Assembly (NCBI RefSeq): GCF_963924675.1
Contig: NC_089225.1
Location: 84,045,951-84,109,950 of the forward strand
Length of the DNA: 64,000 bases
Reading direction: 5' to 3'
Source: Phocoena phocoena
Lineage: Eukaryota; Chordata; Mammalia; Artiodactyla; Phocoenidae
Below the pieces are notes generated by a model. The model did not search any database. It was not told the origin of the DNA and was given only the letters and a program-made list of their open reading frames with translations. The number at the start of each line of letters is the position of its first letter. Position 1 is the stretch's first letter. Shown here piece after piece: positions 34,321 through 46,157 of the stretch. The position numbers were made by a program, and so were the translations under genes.

Positions 34321-34507
34321 ACGCGGATATCTCACTGTTGGGGCCCCTCCCGTCGCGGAGCACAGGCTCCGGACGCACAGGCTCAGCGGCCATGGTTCAC
34401 GGGCCCAGCTGCTCCGCAGCACAAGGGATCCTCCTGGACCGGGGCACGAACCCGTGTCCCCTGCATCGGCAGGAGGACTCTCAACCACTGCGCCACCAGG
34501 GAAGCCC
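34289..34507 (-). mobile_element. CHR-2-like SINE
   Basis: This is an antisense copy with about 27 Ts beyond the duplication. The 17-bp duplication agaaggcaggcattttt (34272-34288 and 34508-34524) is perfect, one of the two longest for a SINE in this window. Private changes near the tail ('gctgtacgcggatatctcac') are limited, so it is probably young. Confidence 0.94.
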
Positions 34508-34524
34508 AGAAGGCAGGCATTTTT

Positions 34525-35899
34525 AAGAAAAAAACTTCTCAGCTCTATTCTGTAATCCTAACACATATAGAAATATGAACATTTTAAAAGAAATATACAG
34601 TACTCTATAGTTCTTTATATACCTTCCCTAAAGTTTAATTCTTAAGTGTTTACCACTTTTTTCCCCAAAATTCGTTTATATCAAATCAAATCCAGCTATA
34701 ACTTTACTGCTAGCATGTTCCAAATATCTATTCCTGCTAATGAGCCTACCCAACCATAATAATACAAAACAAAAACCAATTTGTTATGCTTGTGGATTCA
34801 GTGGTTGAGGAATTCAGGTGGGCCACAGAAGGGATACCTTGTCTCTGTTCCGTGATGTCTGGGGCCTCAGCTGGGAAGGATTCTGCAGTCAAGGGTGACT
34901 TGAAAGGCCGAGCCCTAAAATCATCTGGAGACCTGTTCACTCTCACGTTTGTATCTGGGCTGTGATGACTCCAAGGTTGGGCTCAGCTGGGACTGTCAAT
35001 TGGAGTGCCTACCCACGCCCTCTTCAAGTGACTTAAACTTCCTCATAGTATGGTGACCTCAGTAGTCAAATTTTTCATACATGACAGGTCTAGGCTCCCA
35101 GCACAACTGAAGTGTTCATCTAAAAATTGTTTTTTCACATTTTAAATAAGATATGACCCAACATTATTTTCTATGTTTGATAGTTGGCATTTTGTAAACT
35201 ATCTTAAAGTGTGTTCTAATATTCTAAGATATGGTTTTGTCTCCAGAGAAAAAGTAACTATGACTTCTATATTATAAAATTTAGACTCTTGGATGGAAAA
35301 ATATATATTACATATATATATTAATCATAGCTAAGTAGCATTTTTACTTCCTTTTGAAATAATTGGCACAGATTTGAATAATGGATAGTTTTTTTTTTTT
35401 TTTTTTTTTTTACCATTAAGAAGATTACAGCATAATTAAACATGACAGGGTTTGCTATGTTCCTGTGGTAGCACTAATGAACTACCTAATGTTAGAATTT
35501 TGTAGAGAAGCTAGCTACCAGCTTTTGGAAATAGGAAGGTAGGAAATGAAATAGTGACATAAAAGAAAGGGGAAAAAAAGTTTTTATAGAATCAAATTAT
35601 ATTTCCCTTCTTCTTGGATTTCTTACAGAAAGGAAAGGAGAACTTGTTTTTGTGTTACCTAGACTGAGACCTGATGGTACTGGGTTCTCTATTTACTCCT
35701 ATGAAAAAACTTCAGGAAATTAAGACTACATTCACCTAAATCTTCATGGGTCTTGAGCTAACAGAAATGTGTTAGAACAGCCACCTGCCATACAAAACCC
35801 CTGATAATACACCCATCTCATTATTCAGTATTTCCTGACATTTGTAGTGTTTTGTTTAAGCTTCAAGCCCTGTATTCTCCCACTACCCTTTGGGCTATT
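34525..35899. other. Non-coding sequence with a long poly-T run
   Basis: A pure T run of about 22 lies at 35390-35411 without an attached recognisable element. An atatat patch sits near 35301-35322. A less AT-rich patch at 34790-35060 has a 66-codon open frame with no motif. Confidence 0.5.
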
Positions 35900-35911
35900 A
35901 AGACCGTGTTT

Positions 35912-36134
35912 GTTTATTTATTTTGATTTTTAAAATTTTTTTGCGGTACGCGGGCCTCTCACCATTGTGGCCTTTCCCGTTGAGGAGCACAGGCTCTGGA
36001 CGCGCAGGCTTAGTGGCCATGGCTCACGGGCCCAGCTGCTCCGCAGCATGTGGGATCTTCCCGGACCGGGGCACGAACCCGCGTCCCCTACATCGGCAGG
36101 CAGACTCTCAACCACTGCGCCACCAGGGAAGCCC
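35912..36134 (-). mobile_element. CHR-2-like SINE
   Basis: This is an antisense copy. The duplicated target aagaccgtgttt lies at 35900-35911 and 36135-36146. The tail is not pure: T-rich sequence interrupted by 'gattttttaaaa' separates the duplication from the body at about 35940, so the A tail has decayed. Confidence 0.9.
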
Positions 36135-36149
36135 AAGACCGTGTTTATT

Positions 36150-36500
36150 CTTACTAATTTGAGAGAATAAATCTTGAAGAATCTGCTGAGTTGACCTTCC
36201 ATTTTTGCCAACTTGTAAAAAAAAATTAGGTCTTGTTTTTTGGTTTCTATCCTGTTACTGTTTAGTACCATAGCGTTTACATTAGGCTTGCTGGCAGTTA
36301 GCAGATACAATGTCAAGTGGCTTTAGGGGGCTTTCCCAGGAGGGACATAAGCCATGTGGCTCCAGGTGAATCCTATTCTTCCTCCCAACCATTACTGTTC
36401 TTTCTCCTCATTATGTACTGAGATTCTGTGAAAACCACTTTTTTCCCAAGGAACACCTGAACTAGAATAATAGGATTAAGTGATGTTAACACTCAGAGTC
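36150..36500. other. Non-coding sequence, no gene seen
   Basis: No repeat or coding signal is recognised. Confidence 0.5.
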
Positions 36501-36504
36501 CATA

Positions 36505-36665
36505 GGTTCTCAACGTGGTCTGTGGATCCAAGAGCCTCAGTATTATTACCTGGGAATTTGTCACAAATGCGTGTTCTTAGGCCTCAGTCTAGTTCTGCTT
36601 ACTGCAAAACTCTGGGCTTGTGTTCCAGCAGTCTGGGTTTTAACAAGCCTTGCAGAAGATATGCA
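36505..36665. mobile_element. MER5A-like hAT remnant
   Basis: The order 'ggttctcaacgtggtctgtg', 'attattacctgggaatttgt', 'cagtctgggttttaacaagc' follows MER5A-type elements. Confidence 0.7.
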
Positions 36666-39600
36666 TAAGTCTAATAACTACCGTGTAAGATTTTTGCATT
36701 TGGTGTTAGAATGTATCAAATTCTGCCACCTGATTCTTCTGCATAAGTATTATCTGTGTAAAAGACAGTATTATTTTAAACAGTTATCTGTATTATATAG
36801 AAGTGTTTGTGTATATAGATATTGACATACAATTTTCTTGATTCTGCATATTAATTAAAATAAAAGATGCCTGCAGATTCTGAGACAGAAAGGCCACATA
36901 ATGAAGAGAGAAGTAGATGAGGGTAGAACTCTATGGAGCTGGAGATTGAAGGACAAGGGGTGGAAAGAAAGTAAAGAGAAAGGGGTGGAGTAGGACCTAG
37001 GTATCAGTATTTAAATTATGCTGGGAGCTTAGCTGAGGACATCGTCAGAGCAGCTGAGTGGGAATACGGCAGAAGCTGATGCTCTGCCATGTGGTTTTAG
37101 TCGGGACTGTTCCCTTTCAGGCATAAGGGGAGGTTGATTCGCTGTCCTTTGCTTGGTTGATTCAATCTCCTGACTGTCGAGAGCTACCCTTGCTTTCAGC
37201 CCTCTGTAAACTCACTCCTGCAGTAAAATAAGATGACGTTTTGATGATTGCTACTTTTGCCACAATTGTCACTAACTTTATTACAAAACTGTATGCCATC
37301 CATTGTAGCCCTGAAATGTATGATAGTGTTATCATATGTAGAATGCAGTTGTTAACAGTGTTAGTTTAAGCGTGGAGGTGGTGTCCATCTAAAGAGAGGC
37401 ATCAGTTGCTTTCTTCAGGAACATAATAACATTGTTTCATGGAGTAAGAGATTGCACTTACATTGCTTCCATTTACAAAGCTTTTTCTCAGATTTTGTCT
37501 CTGGAATTCCACACTTTGCAGTGATTGAGAAGCAGCATGCTTTGAGTAAGTTAACCCTGTTTTAAATTTATTTCTTTATTGATTTTTCGGAATGTAACTT
37601 CGTTATTCTGAAATTACGCTGAAATTATCCTTTGTATATGTACCCATAGTAAATGTGCAGCGAATACTGGTTAAGAGAATCAATGTTGGCTTTGTTCATT
37701 TAGTTTGAGACTTTTTGAGAGCTGCTTCTATGTTAGAAAGGAGCTTGGAAATAGGATTTTTTTTTTTTTTTTTTTTTTTGCTACTGCTCTGGGTTGATTT
37801 TTGTTTTATATTTTTGTAGTTAAATATTGATCTCTTTTTTGAAATTTGTAATTGCTTATAGATTTTTTAAGCTGATCCTTATTTTATGGTTCTTTGCTTT
37901 AAATGTTCCACTTAATTTCAAATGGGAAGGATTTTAAACAACTCTAAACTAGGATAGACTGCATGTACATGTCTTGAAAAACGTGCTGTTATAAAGTTGT
38001 GTACTATGGCATTTACTGGTAAGGTTTCTCATGTGCACATGGAAGGAAAAAATATCTTGCTGTATTGCTTTCACGGCTTTGTACAGAATGGCAAGGACTT
38101 CACCAGACTTTTTTTTTTTTTTTTGACTAGAAAACTCATTTGGGTTTGTGACTTTTTATTGTTTCTCCCCACAGCTTCCTAAGTGGGCTTTCAAGTTGTT
38201 TTTCTCTTATATGTCATCATACTCTCCCTTTCCCACACATTCTCACTCTTAATTACTCTCATGGGTCTCTCTACTTAGATACCACCTGTAAGGTACTCTT
38301 AGACCATTGTCAGGTTCCTTCCCCTCCCCTTCACCTGACATTTCAGAAGGCATAGTATGGATGAGGCAACAGAGAGCGTTAAGTCCTAGCTTCTTTCATT
38401 GAGAAGTGTTTGGACTCTTCGGTTGTAATAACTACCAACTAGGACTGTCTTAAGCACAGCCTTACTTCAGGGTGTCTAACAGAACCCAAGGACAGGCAAT
38501 CATAAACCTGGACCTTGCAAAGGGAAGTAAATTACCGGGAAGGCACATGTAGTGTCTTTTTCTATCCCTATGTCTGCTCCATTCTTTGCTCCACTTTGCA
38601 GTTGTTTTTGGAAAGGATAGCTAAACCAGAGTAACTGAATTCTAAAATTACCTTCTTTCTCAAGACCAGGCCTGACTGAATTAAGATCTTTGTACCAGTA
38701 ACCAGAAGAGTTACTCAGATTGGCCCGACTTGTATTACATATCCCTCCACACCCAACACACTGTGGATAGGATTGGGGTTTACAGTAAAACACAGGGTGG
38801 TCCATCAGTAGCCCTGTTCTACTGTTAGGTCATATCTGCTCAGATGCAAGCTGGGCCAAAACAAAGAAAGAAAACCCAAGGTTTGCAGTTTAATTGATAT
38901 AAACCTTTTGAATTTTACATCACATCTTCCTAATGATTGATTACCAGTTTCAAACTGAGAGCTCTTGTCTGTCAGGATGGGAGAGACAACTGAATGTTTT
39001 TAATCAGTGAGGAATGAGAAACTGAGAGGAAGCAGCTGAAAGAATGTGAAAGAGAAAGTTTAATGTCTGAAGCAAGGTCCAAGAGGATTCAGAAAGAGAG
39101 AGGTCCAGGGCCGGTCAGATGTAGCTGTTGGCCTTGGACAGAAGAGACAGTGTTATCTCAGACCAGGGAGGATCAGTGTGACTGTGTGTCCAAGCTTGGA
39201 GAGTTGGCAAGCTTAATTCCAGAGGAGAGGCAAAGGTGCCAGATAAAAGTGATAGGATGGGGTGACACCTGAAAGAAAATGGTGATGTGTGTGGTGACTG
39301 AGGTGTGGAATAGAGCCATGAGTGAGCTAAAGGATTTCTAAAGCTGAAAATCCAGTATCTGTCCAGGGGGTGCTGCTGTGCTCCATTCGCCCCAGAACTT
39401 GGCACTTACCCTTCAAAAGCAGGAAAAACAGGTGACTGATTAATCCAGGGTGGGCTGTTCAGTCAGCCACAACAGAACAGAAGGACAAATTTTGAGAAAA
39501 GATAATTGGCAAGTGAGAAAGTTGAAGTTCTGAGTTGTGAGGTCCAGTCTGAGTAGGAAAGGAAATGAAAACAGGAAGGGGTGGAAACTTTGAGGACCTG

Positions 39601-39820
39601 GAAAGCTTTGAAAAACATCGTGGGTCTTCATGCTCCAAGCTCACAGGTAGTGGTAAAAAGAGATGGAGGATAGAAGATGGAATTCCAGAACTGATAATGT
39701 TGGAGCAATGCCAGGGTCCAAGTCATGGCCATTGACTTTCTCTTGATGGTCACCCCTTTAGAGAAGGGCAAGGAACTTGAATGGTGGGGCTCTTAAATGG
39801 GCTGTCCATGTAGACATTAA
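36666..39820. other. 3.1 kb without recognised genes or repeats
   Basis: T runs at about 37760-37779 and 38110-38124 are not attached to recognisable elements. The stretch 38940-39720 is rich in A and G on the plus strand with several 60-100 codon frames on both strands, none with a motif. An LTR-like or other old repeat origin for 38460-39720 is possible but not supported. Confidence 0.45.
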
Positions 39821-39824
39821 TAAC

Positions 39825-40062
39825 AATAGCTAACATCTCATGACCACCTATTCTGTGCTGAGTATTGTTACCAATTTTGCATATATTTATAATAATTGTA
39901 ATAATCCTGCAAGGTAGATACTATCATTTTACCCATGAAGAAAGTTGAGCCAGCATAAGTAATGTGTTCAAGATTCTATCTATAGTTGTTAAATCCTGGA
40001 GATGGAATTTAAACTCAGGTATGTCTGACTGTAAAGCCAGGACTGTTTACTCACTGAATCTC
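39825..40062 (-). mobile_element. MIR
   Basis: The antisense MIR order is clear: 'ccacctattctgtgctgagt', 'taataatcctgcaaggtaga', 'ttttacccatgaagaaagtt', 'tggaatttaaactcaggtat', 'gactgtaaagccaggactg'. Confidence 0.8.
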
Positions 40063-40427
40063 CCCAATAGACTGCTTACCTCCCACTCCCACCCCTATTC
40101 TTGCTTTCTTCTTCCTTCATTTTTTTTTTAATAGATCTTTATTGGAGTATAATTGCTTCACAGTACCATGTTAGTTTCTCTTGCACAACAAAGCGAATCA
40201 GCCATATGCATACGCATGTGCCCATATCCCCTCCCTCTTGAGCCTCCCTCCCATCCTCCCTATCCCACCCCTCTAGGTCATCGCAAAGCACCGAGCCAAC
40301 CTCCTTGTGCTATGCGGCTGCTTCCCACCAACCATTTTACATTCGGTAGTGTATATGTGTCGATGCCACTCTCACTTTGCCCCAGCTTCACCCTCCCACC
40401 CCATGTTATCAAGTCAATTCTCTATGT

Positions 40428-41060
40428 CTACTTATTTATTCCTGCCCTGCAACTAGGTTCATCAGTACCATGTTTTCTTTTTTTTTTTAAGGTTCCATAT
40501 ATATGTGTTAGTATACTGTATTTGTTTTTCTCTTTCTGACTTACTTCACTCTGTATGACAGACTCTAGGTCTGTCCACCTCACTACAAATAACTCAATTT
40601 CTTTTCCTTGTATGGCTGAGTAATATTCCACTGTATATATGTGCCACACCTTCTTTATCCATTCATCTGTCGATGGACATTTAGGTTGGTTCCATGTCCT
40701 GGCTATTGTAAATAGTGCTGCAATGAACATTGTGGTACATGACTCTTTTTGAATTACGGTTTTCTCAGGGTATATGCCCAGTAGTGGGATTGCTGGGTCA
40801 TATAGTAGTTCTATTTTTAGTTTTTTAAGGAACCTCCATACTGTTTTCCAGAGTGGTTGTGTCAATTTATATTCCCATCAGTAGTGGAATGTAGTAGGAG
40901 GAGGGTTCCCTTTCACCACACCCTTTCCAGCATTTATGTTTCTAGCTTTTTTGATAATGGCCATTCTGACCAGCATGAGGTGATACCACATTGTAGTTTT
41001 GATTTGCATTTCTCTAATAATTAGTGATGTTGAGCATCTTTTCATATGCCTCTTGGCCAT
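40428..41060 (-). pseudogene. L1 ORF2 C-terminal fragment
   Basis: An open piece at 40428-40865 reads [20 protein letters not shown], then [20 protein letters not shown], then HIYTVEYYSAIQGKEIE, the conserved carboxyl end of L1 ORF2. A second piece at 40878-41060 begins [20 protein letters not shown], the region just before it. A frameshift near 40870 separates the two. The pieces lie at the expected distance from the 3'UTR. Confidence 0.85.
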
Positions 41061-41239
41061 CTGTATGTCTTCATTGGTGAAATGTCTATTTAGGTCTTCT
41101 GCTCATTTTTTAACTGGATTGTTTGTTTTTTTGATATTGAGCTCCATGAGCTGTTTGTATATTTTGGAGATTAATCCTTTGTCTGTTGTTTCGTTTGTAA
41201 ATATCTTCTCCCATTCTGAGGGTTATCTTTTTGTCTTGT

Positions 41240-42481
41240 TTATGGCTTCCTTTGCTGTGCAAAAGCTTTTAAGTCCCATTTGTTTATTTTTGTTTTTATT
41301 TCTGTTACTCTAGAAGGTGAGTCAAAAAAGATCTTGCTGTGGTTTATGTCAAAGAGTGTTTTCCCTATGTTTTCCTCTAAAAGTTTTATAGTGTCTGGTC
41401 TTACATTTAAGTTTGTAATCCATTTGGAGTTTATTTTTGTGTTTGGTGTTAGGTAGTATTCTAATTTCATTCTTTTCCATGTAGCTGTCCAGTTTTCCCA
41501 TCACCACTTATTGAAGAGGCTGTCTTTTCTCCATTGTACGTTCTTGCCTCCTTTGTCGTAAATTAGGTGCCCATATGTGTGTGGGTTTATCTCTGGGCAT
41601 TCTATCATGTACCATTGATCTATATTTCTGTCTTCATGCCAGTACCAGACTGTCTTGATTACTGTAACTTTGTGGTATAGTTTGAAGTCGGGAGCCTGAT
41701 TCCTCCAATTCTCTTTTTCTTTCTCAAGATGGCTTTGGCTGTTCGGGGTCTTTTGTGTTTCTATATGAGTTGTAAGATTTTTTCTTCTAATTCTGTCAAG
41801 AATGCAATTGGTGGTTTGATAGGGATTGCACTGAATCTGAAGATTGCTTTGGGTAATATAGTCCTTTTCACAATATTGATTCTTCCGATCCAAGAACATG
41901 GTATATCTCTCCATCTGTTTATGTCATCTTTGATTTCTTTTGTCAGTGTTTTATAGTTTTCTGAGTACAAGTCTTTCGCCTCCTTAGTCAGGTTTATTTC
42001 TAGGTATTTTATTCTTTCTGTTGCAATGATAAATGGGAGTGTTTCCTTAATTTCTCTTTCAGATTTTTCATCATTAGTGTATAGGAATGCAAGAGATTTC
42101 TGTGCATTAATTTTGTATCCTGCAACCTTACCAAATTCATTGATTAGTTCTAGTAGTTTTCTGGTGGCATCTTTAGGATTTTCTATGTATAGTATCATGT
42201 CCTCTGCAAACAGTGACAGTGTTACATCTTATTTTCCATTTTGTATTCCTTTTATTTCCTTTTCTTCTCTGATTGCTGTGGCTACGACTTCCAAAACTAT
42301 GTTGAATAAGAGTGGCAAGAGTGGACATCCTTGTCTTGTTCCTGATCTTAGTGGACATGCTTTCAGTTTTTCACCATTGAATATAATGCTTGCTGTGGGC
42401 TTGTCATATATGGCCTTCATTATGTTGAGGTGGGTTCCCTCTATGCCCATTTTCTGGAGAGTTTTTATAAATGGGTGTTGA
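41240..42481 (-). pseudogene. L1 ORF2 reverse-transcriptase region, broken
   Basis: Overlapping open pieces on the minus strand cover the RT domain and the part behind it. The piece at 42229-42450 has [17 protein letters not shown], an RT-core motif, and ends at a stop codon. The next piece starts at 42198 with [19 protein letters not shown], directly after the active-site box. That box (42199-42210) encodes F-A-E-D where L1 elements have F-A-D-D, so one of the two catalytic aspartates is replaced by glutamate. The piece at 41761-42198 includes [15 protein letters not shown] and [20 protein letters not shown], typical of the region behind the RT. Further frameshifts follow toward 41240. Confidence 0.85.
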
Positions 42482-43542
42482 ATTTTGTCAAAAGCTTTTT
42501 CTGCATCTATTGAGATGATATATGGTTTTCATTCCTTAATTTGTTAATGTGGTGTATTACATTGACTGATTTGCATATATTGAAGAATCCTTGCATCTCT
42601 GGGATAAATCCCACTTGATCGTGGTGTATGATCCTTTTAATATGCTTGTATTTTGTTCAGGATTTTTGCATCTATGTTCATCAATGATATTGGTCTATAA
42701 TTTTCCTTTCTTGTGATATCTTTTCCTGGTTTTGGTATCAGGGTGATGGTGGCTTCGTAGAATGAATTTGGGAGTGTTTTACCCTCTGCAATTTTTTGGA
42801 AGAGTTTGAGAAGGATGGTTGTTAGCTATTCTTTAAATGTTTGATATAATTCGCCTGTGAAGCCATCTGGTCCTGGACTTTTGTTTGTTGGAAGATTTTT
42901 AATTATGGTTTCAATTTCATTACTTGTGATAGGTCTGTTTATATTTTCTAACTCTTCTTGGTGCAGTCTTGGAAAATCGTACCTTTCCAATAATTTGTCC
43001 ATTTCTTCATGGTTGTCTGTTTTACTGGCATATAGTTTTTTTAGTAGTCTCTTATAATCCTTTGTATTTCTGCAGTGTCAGTTGTGATTTCTCCTTTTTC
43101 ATTTCCAATTTTATTGATTTGAGTCCTCTCCCTTTTTTTCTTGATGAGTCTGGCTAATGATTTATCAATTTTGTTTATCTTCTCAGAGAACCAGCTTTTA
43201 GTTTTACTGATTTTTCCTGTTGTTTTCTTCTTTCTATTTCATTTATTCCTGCTCTAATCTTTGATTTCTTTCCTTCTGACTTTGGGTTTTCTTTGTTCTT
43301 CTTTCTCTTGTTGTTTTAAGTGTAGGGTTTGATTGTTTATTTGAGATTTTTCTTGTTTCTTTAGGTGAGATTGAGTTGCTATAAACTTCCCTGTTAGAAC
43401 TGCTTTTGCTCTGTCCCACAGGTTTTGGATTGTCGTGTTTCTGTTATTAGTTTCCATGTATTTTTTATTTCTTCTTTGATTTCGTCAGTGATCTCTTGGT
43501 TATGTAGTAGTGCACTGTTTAGCCTCAGTGTATTTGTATTTT

Positions 43543-43896
43543 TTACAGTTTTTTTTTCCTGTAATTGATTTCCAATCTCATAGTGTTGTGGTCAGAAAAG
43601 ATGCTTGATACACTTTCAATTTTCTTAAATTTTCCGAAGCTTGATTTATGACCCAAGATGTGATTTATCCTGGAGAATGTTCTGTGTGCACTTGAGAAGA
43701 AAGTGTATTCTGCCACTTTGGGGTGGAATGTTCTATAAATATCAATTAGATCTGTCTGGTCTATTGTGTCATTTAAAGCTTGTGTTTCCTTATTTATTTT
43801 CGTTTTGGATGATCTGTCCATTGGTGTAAGAGGGGTGTTAAAGTCCCCTACTATTATTGTGTTACTGTCGATTTCTTCTTTCATGGTTGTTAGCAT
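43543..43896 (-). pseudogene. L1 ORF2 endonuclease fragment
   Basis: This is a 117-codon open piece holding the second half of the APE-type endonuclease. It includes the loop IIVGDFNTPLTPMDRSSKTK (about residues 14-33) and, near residue 100, the SDH motif with the catalytic aspartate and histidine (FSDHNTMRLEI). The N-terminal part of the domain continues toward 44280 but is frameshifted. The catalytic residues in this piece look intact even though the ORF as a whole is not. Confidence 0.85.
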
Positions 43897-44339
43897 TTGC
43901 CTTATGTATTGAGAGGTGCTCCTCTATTGCATGCATAAACATTTATAATTGTTATATCTTCTTCTTGGATTGATCCTGTGGTCATTATGTAGTGTCCTTC
44001 TTTGTCTCTTGTAACAGTCTTTATTTTAAAGTCTATTTTATCTGATGTAAGTATTGCTACTCCAGCTTTCTTTTGATTTCCACTTGCATGGCATATCTTT
44101 TACCATCCCCTCTCTTTCAGTCTGTATGTGTCCCTAGGTCTTAAGTGGGTCTCCTGTAGACAGCATATATATGGGTCTTGTTTTTGTATCCATTTAGCCA
44201 GTCTGTCTTTTGGTTGGGGCATTTAATCCATTTACATTCAAGGTTATTATTGATATGTATGTTCCTATTACTATTTTCTTAATTGTTTTAGGTTTGTTTT
44301 TGTGTGCCTTTTTCTTCTCTTTTGTTTCCCACTTAGAGA

Positions 44340-45200
44340 AGTTTCTTTAGCATTTGTTGTAAAACTGGTTTGGTGGTGCTAAATTCTCTTAGCTTTTACT
44401 CGTCTGGAAAACTTTTGACTTCTTCATCCAATCTGAATGAGGTCCTTGCTGGGTAGAGTAATCTTGGTTGCAGGTTCTTCCCTTTCATCACTTTGAATAT
44501 ATCGTGCCACTCCCTTCTGGCTTCTAGAGTTTCTGCTGAAAAATCAGCTGATATCCTTATGGGGATTCTTTTGTATGTTATATTTTGTTTTTCCCTTGCT
44601 GCTTTTAATATTTTTTCTTTGAATTTAATTTTTGTTAGTTTGATTAATATGTGTCTTGGTGTGCTTTTCCTAGGGTTTATCCTGTATGGGACTCTGTGCT
44701 TCCTGGACTTGGGTGACTATTTCCTTTCCCATGTTAGGGAAGTTTTCAACTCTAATCTCTTCAAATATTTTCTCAGACCCTTTCTTTTCCTGTTCTTCTT
44801 TTAAGACCCCTATAATTCAAATGTTGGTGCATTTAGTGTTGTCCCAGAGGTTTCTGAGATTGCCTTCAATTCTTTTCATTCTTTTTTCTTTATTCTGCTC
44901 CTAGGCAGTTATTTCCACCAGTTTGTCTTCCAGCTTACTTGTTTGTTCTTCTGCCTCAGTTATTCTGTTATTCCTTCTCGTGTATTTTTCATTTCAGTTA
45001 TTGTGTTGTTCATCTCTGTTTGTTCTTCTTCTATATCTTTGTTAAACATTTCTTGTGTTTTCTCAATTCATGCTTCCATTCTATTTCCGAGATTCTGGAC
45101 CATCTTTACTATCATTACTCTGATTTCTTTTTCAGGTAGAGTGCCTGTTTTCTCTTCATTTATTTGGTCTTGTAGGTTTGTAGCTTTTTCCTTTATCTGT
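44340..45200 (-). pseudogene. L1 ORF1 remnant, no long frame left
   Basis: Nucleotide similarity to the ORF1 region at 8.0-8.9 kb is clear over the whole stretch (for example 'gggactctgtgcttcctgga' and 'tttctttattctgctc'), but no long minus-strand frame survives. Open frames seen on the plus strand here are antisense artefacts. The position between the ORF2 start and the 5'UTR fits ORF1. Confidence 0.75.
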
Positions 45201-45239
45201 GACATATTTTTTTTGCCATCTCTCTTTTTTTTTTTTTTT

Positions 45240-46148
45240 TTTTTAATGAGTGGGATTGTGTTTCTGTTTTACTACTTGTTTGGCCTGAGACTTCCAACTC
45301 TGGAGTTTGTAGGCTATTGGGTAGAGCTGGGTCTTAGTGCTGAGATGAGGAACTCTGTGAGACCTCACTCCAATGAATATTCCCTGGGGTATGAGGTTCT
45401 CTGTTAGTCCAGTTGTTCGGATTCAGAGCTCCCACTTCAGGAGCTTCTGCCTGACGCTGGGCTCGTGAACCAGGATCCCGCAAGTCATGTGGGGTGGCAA
45501 AAAGCAAACAAACAAAACAAACAAAAAAACCGAACAGTAACAAAGTAAAAAATTAGACTAGGAAGGTAACTGATATGTTAGAAAAAAATGTAAAAATAAA
45601 AATATAGATGAATCAGTAACCGGAAGGTACATCAGTACCACAAGAGTAAAAAAGAGGAGGATGGGGGGAAAAAAGTGGGGGGAAGGCCTTGATTGTGCAG
45701 GGTGGGGCCTAAACAAGGGTGAGGTTTGGGGGGTGGGCAGGGCCATTGCTCAGGACCCACAGGGCCGGGAAAGGTCCTGGGGGCTGTGGGGGGTGGGGCT
45801 TAGGCTCAAGGAACAGAAGGGGCCCAGGCATGCCCCCCACCCCTGGTCCCAGAGGGCAGGGGACCTCTACTGGGAGCCCAGCAGGCTTCCTAGGCTCAAG
45901 TGGGCGGGGCAAACACCCTTCTCTCCTCACCTGCTCCTCCATTCTGGGGTTTGGGAGGGCCCCTCCCACCTGCCTCTCCTGTTCTCCTCTCGGCCTCCTT
46001 CCTCTGCCCCCATGGACCCACACAACAGGTTCCCTCTGGGGTTCCTCCCATCTCCTTGGGTGTCAGTCTCCCACCAGTGGCCAGCAGGTGCCCTAATTGT
46101 GGGGAGATGCTAACTCCACATCTTCCCACACTGCTGTCTTGACTCCAC
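45240..46148 (-). promoter_or_regulatory. L1 5'UTR, GC-rich with G-runs on the plus strand
   Basis: In active L1s this segment carries the internal pol II promoter. Here 45655-45800 has many runs of 3-7 Gs on the plus strand (ggggggaaaaaagtgggggg and further). 45800-46110 is the most GC-rich part of the window. The terminal bases read, on the plus strand, 'ctgctgtcttgactccacc', the L1 5' end in antisense. Long open frames (104-150 codons) here follow from the base composition and are not genes. The part at 45480-45655 is A-rich and may be an internal simple-sequence expansion. Confidence 0.7.
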
Positions 46149-46157
46149 CCTTCATTT

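Larger units (their letters stand above)
40123..46148 (-). mobile_element. Nearly full-length L1, coding capacity lost
   Basis: This is a 6.0 kb minus-strand L1 with 3'UTR (about 40123-40600), ORF2 (about 40610-44280), ORF1 (about 44340-45200) and 5'UTR (about 45240-46148). The 9-bp sequence ccttcattt occurs at both ends (40114-40122 and 46149-46157) and is the likely target-site duplication. The left end has the expected poly-T. The length equals a complete mammalian L1. Both ORFs are broken by many frameshifts and stops, and the reverse transcriptase active-site box is altered, so the copy is dead. It is notable as an insertion that reached full length. Confidence 0.9.

Noticed and set aside
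41501..41914. Several 100-150 codon frames at 41.2-42.5 kb as host genes
   Set aside because: They belong to the decayed L1 ORF2 on the minus strand; frames on the plus strand there are antisense shadows.
45661..46113. A 150-codon open frame in the GC-rich stretch, possible gene or CpG-island promoter
   Set aside because: It lies inside the 5'UTR of the L1 at 40123-46148. The length is explained by base composition, frames of similar length occur on both strands, and CpG is not markedly frequent.
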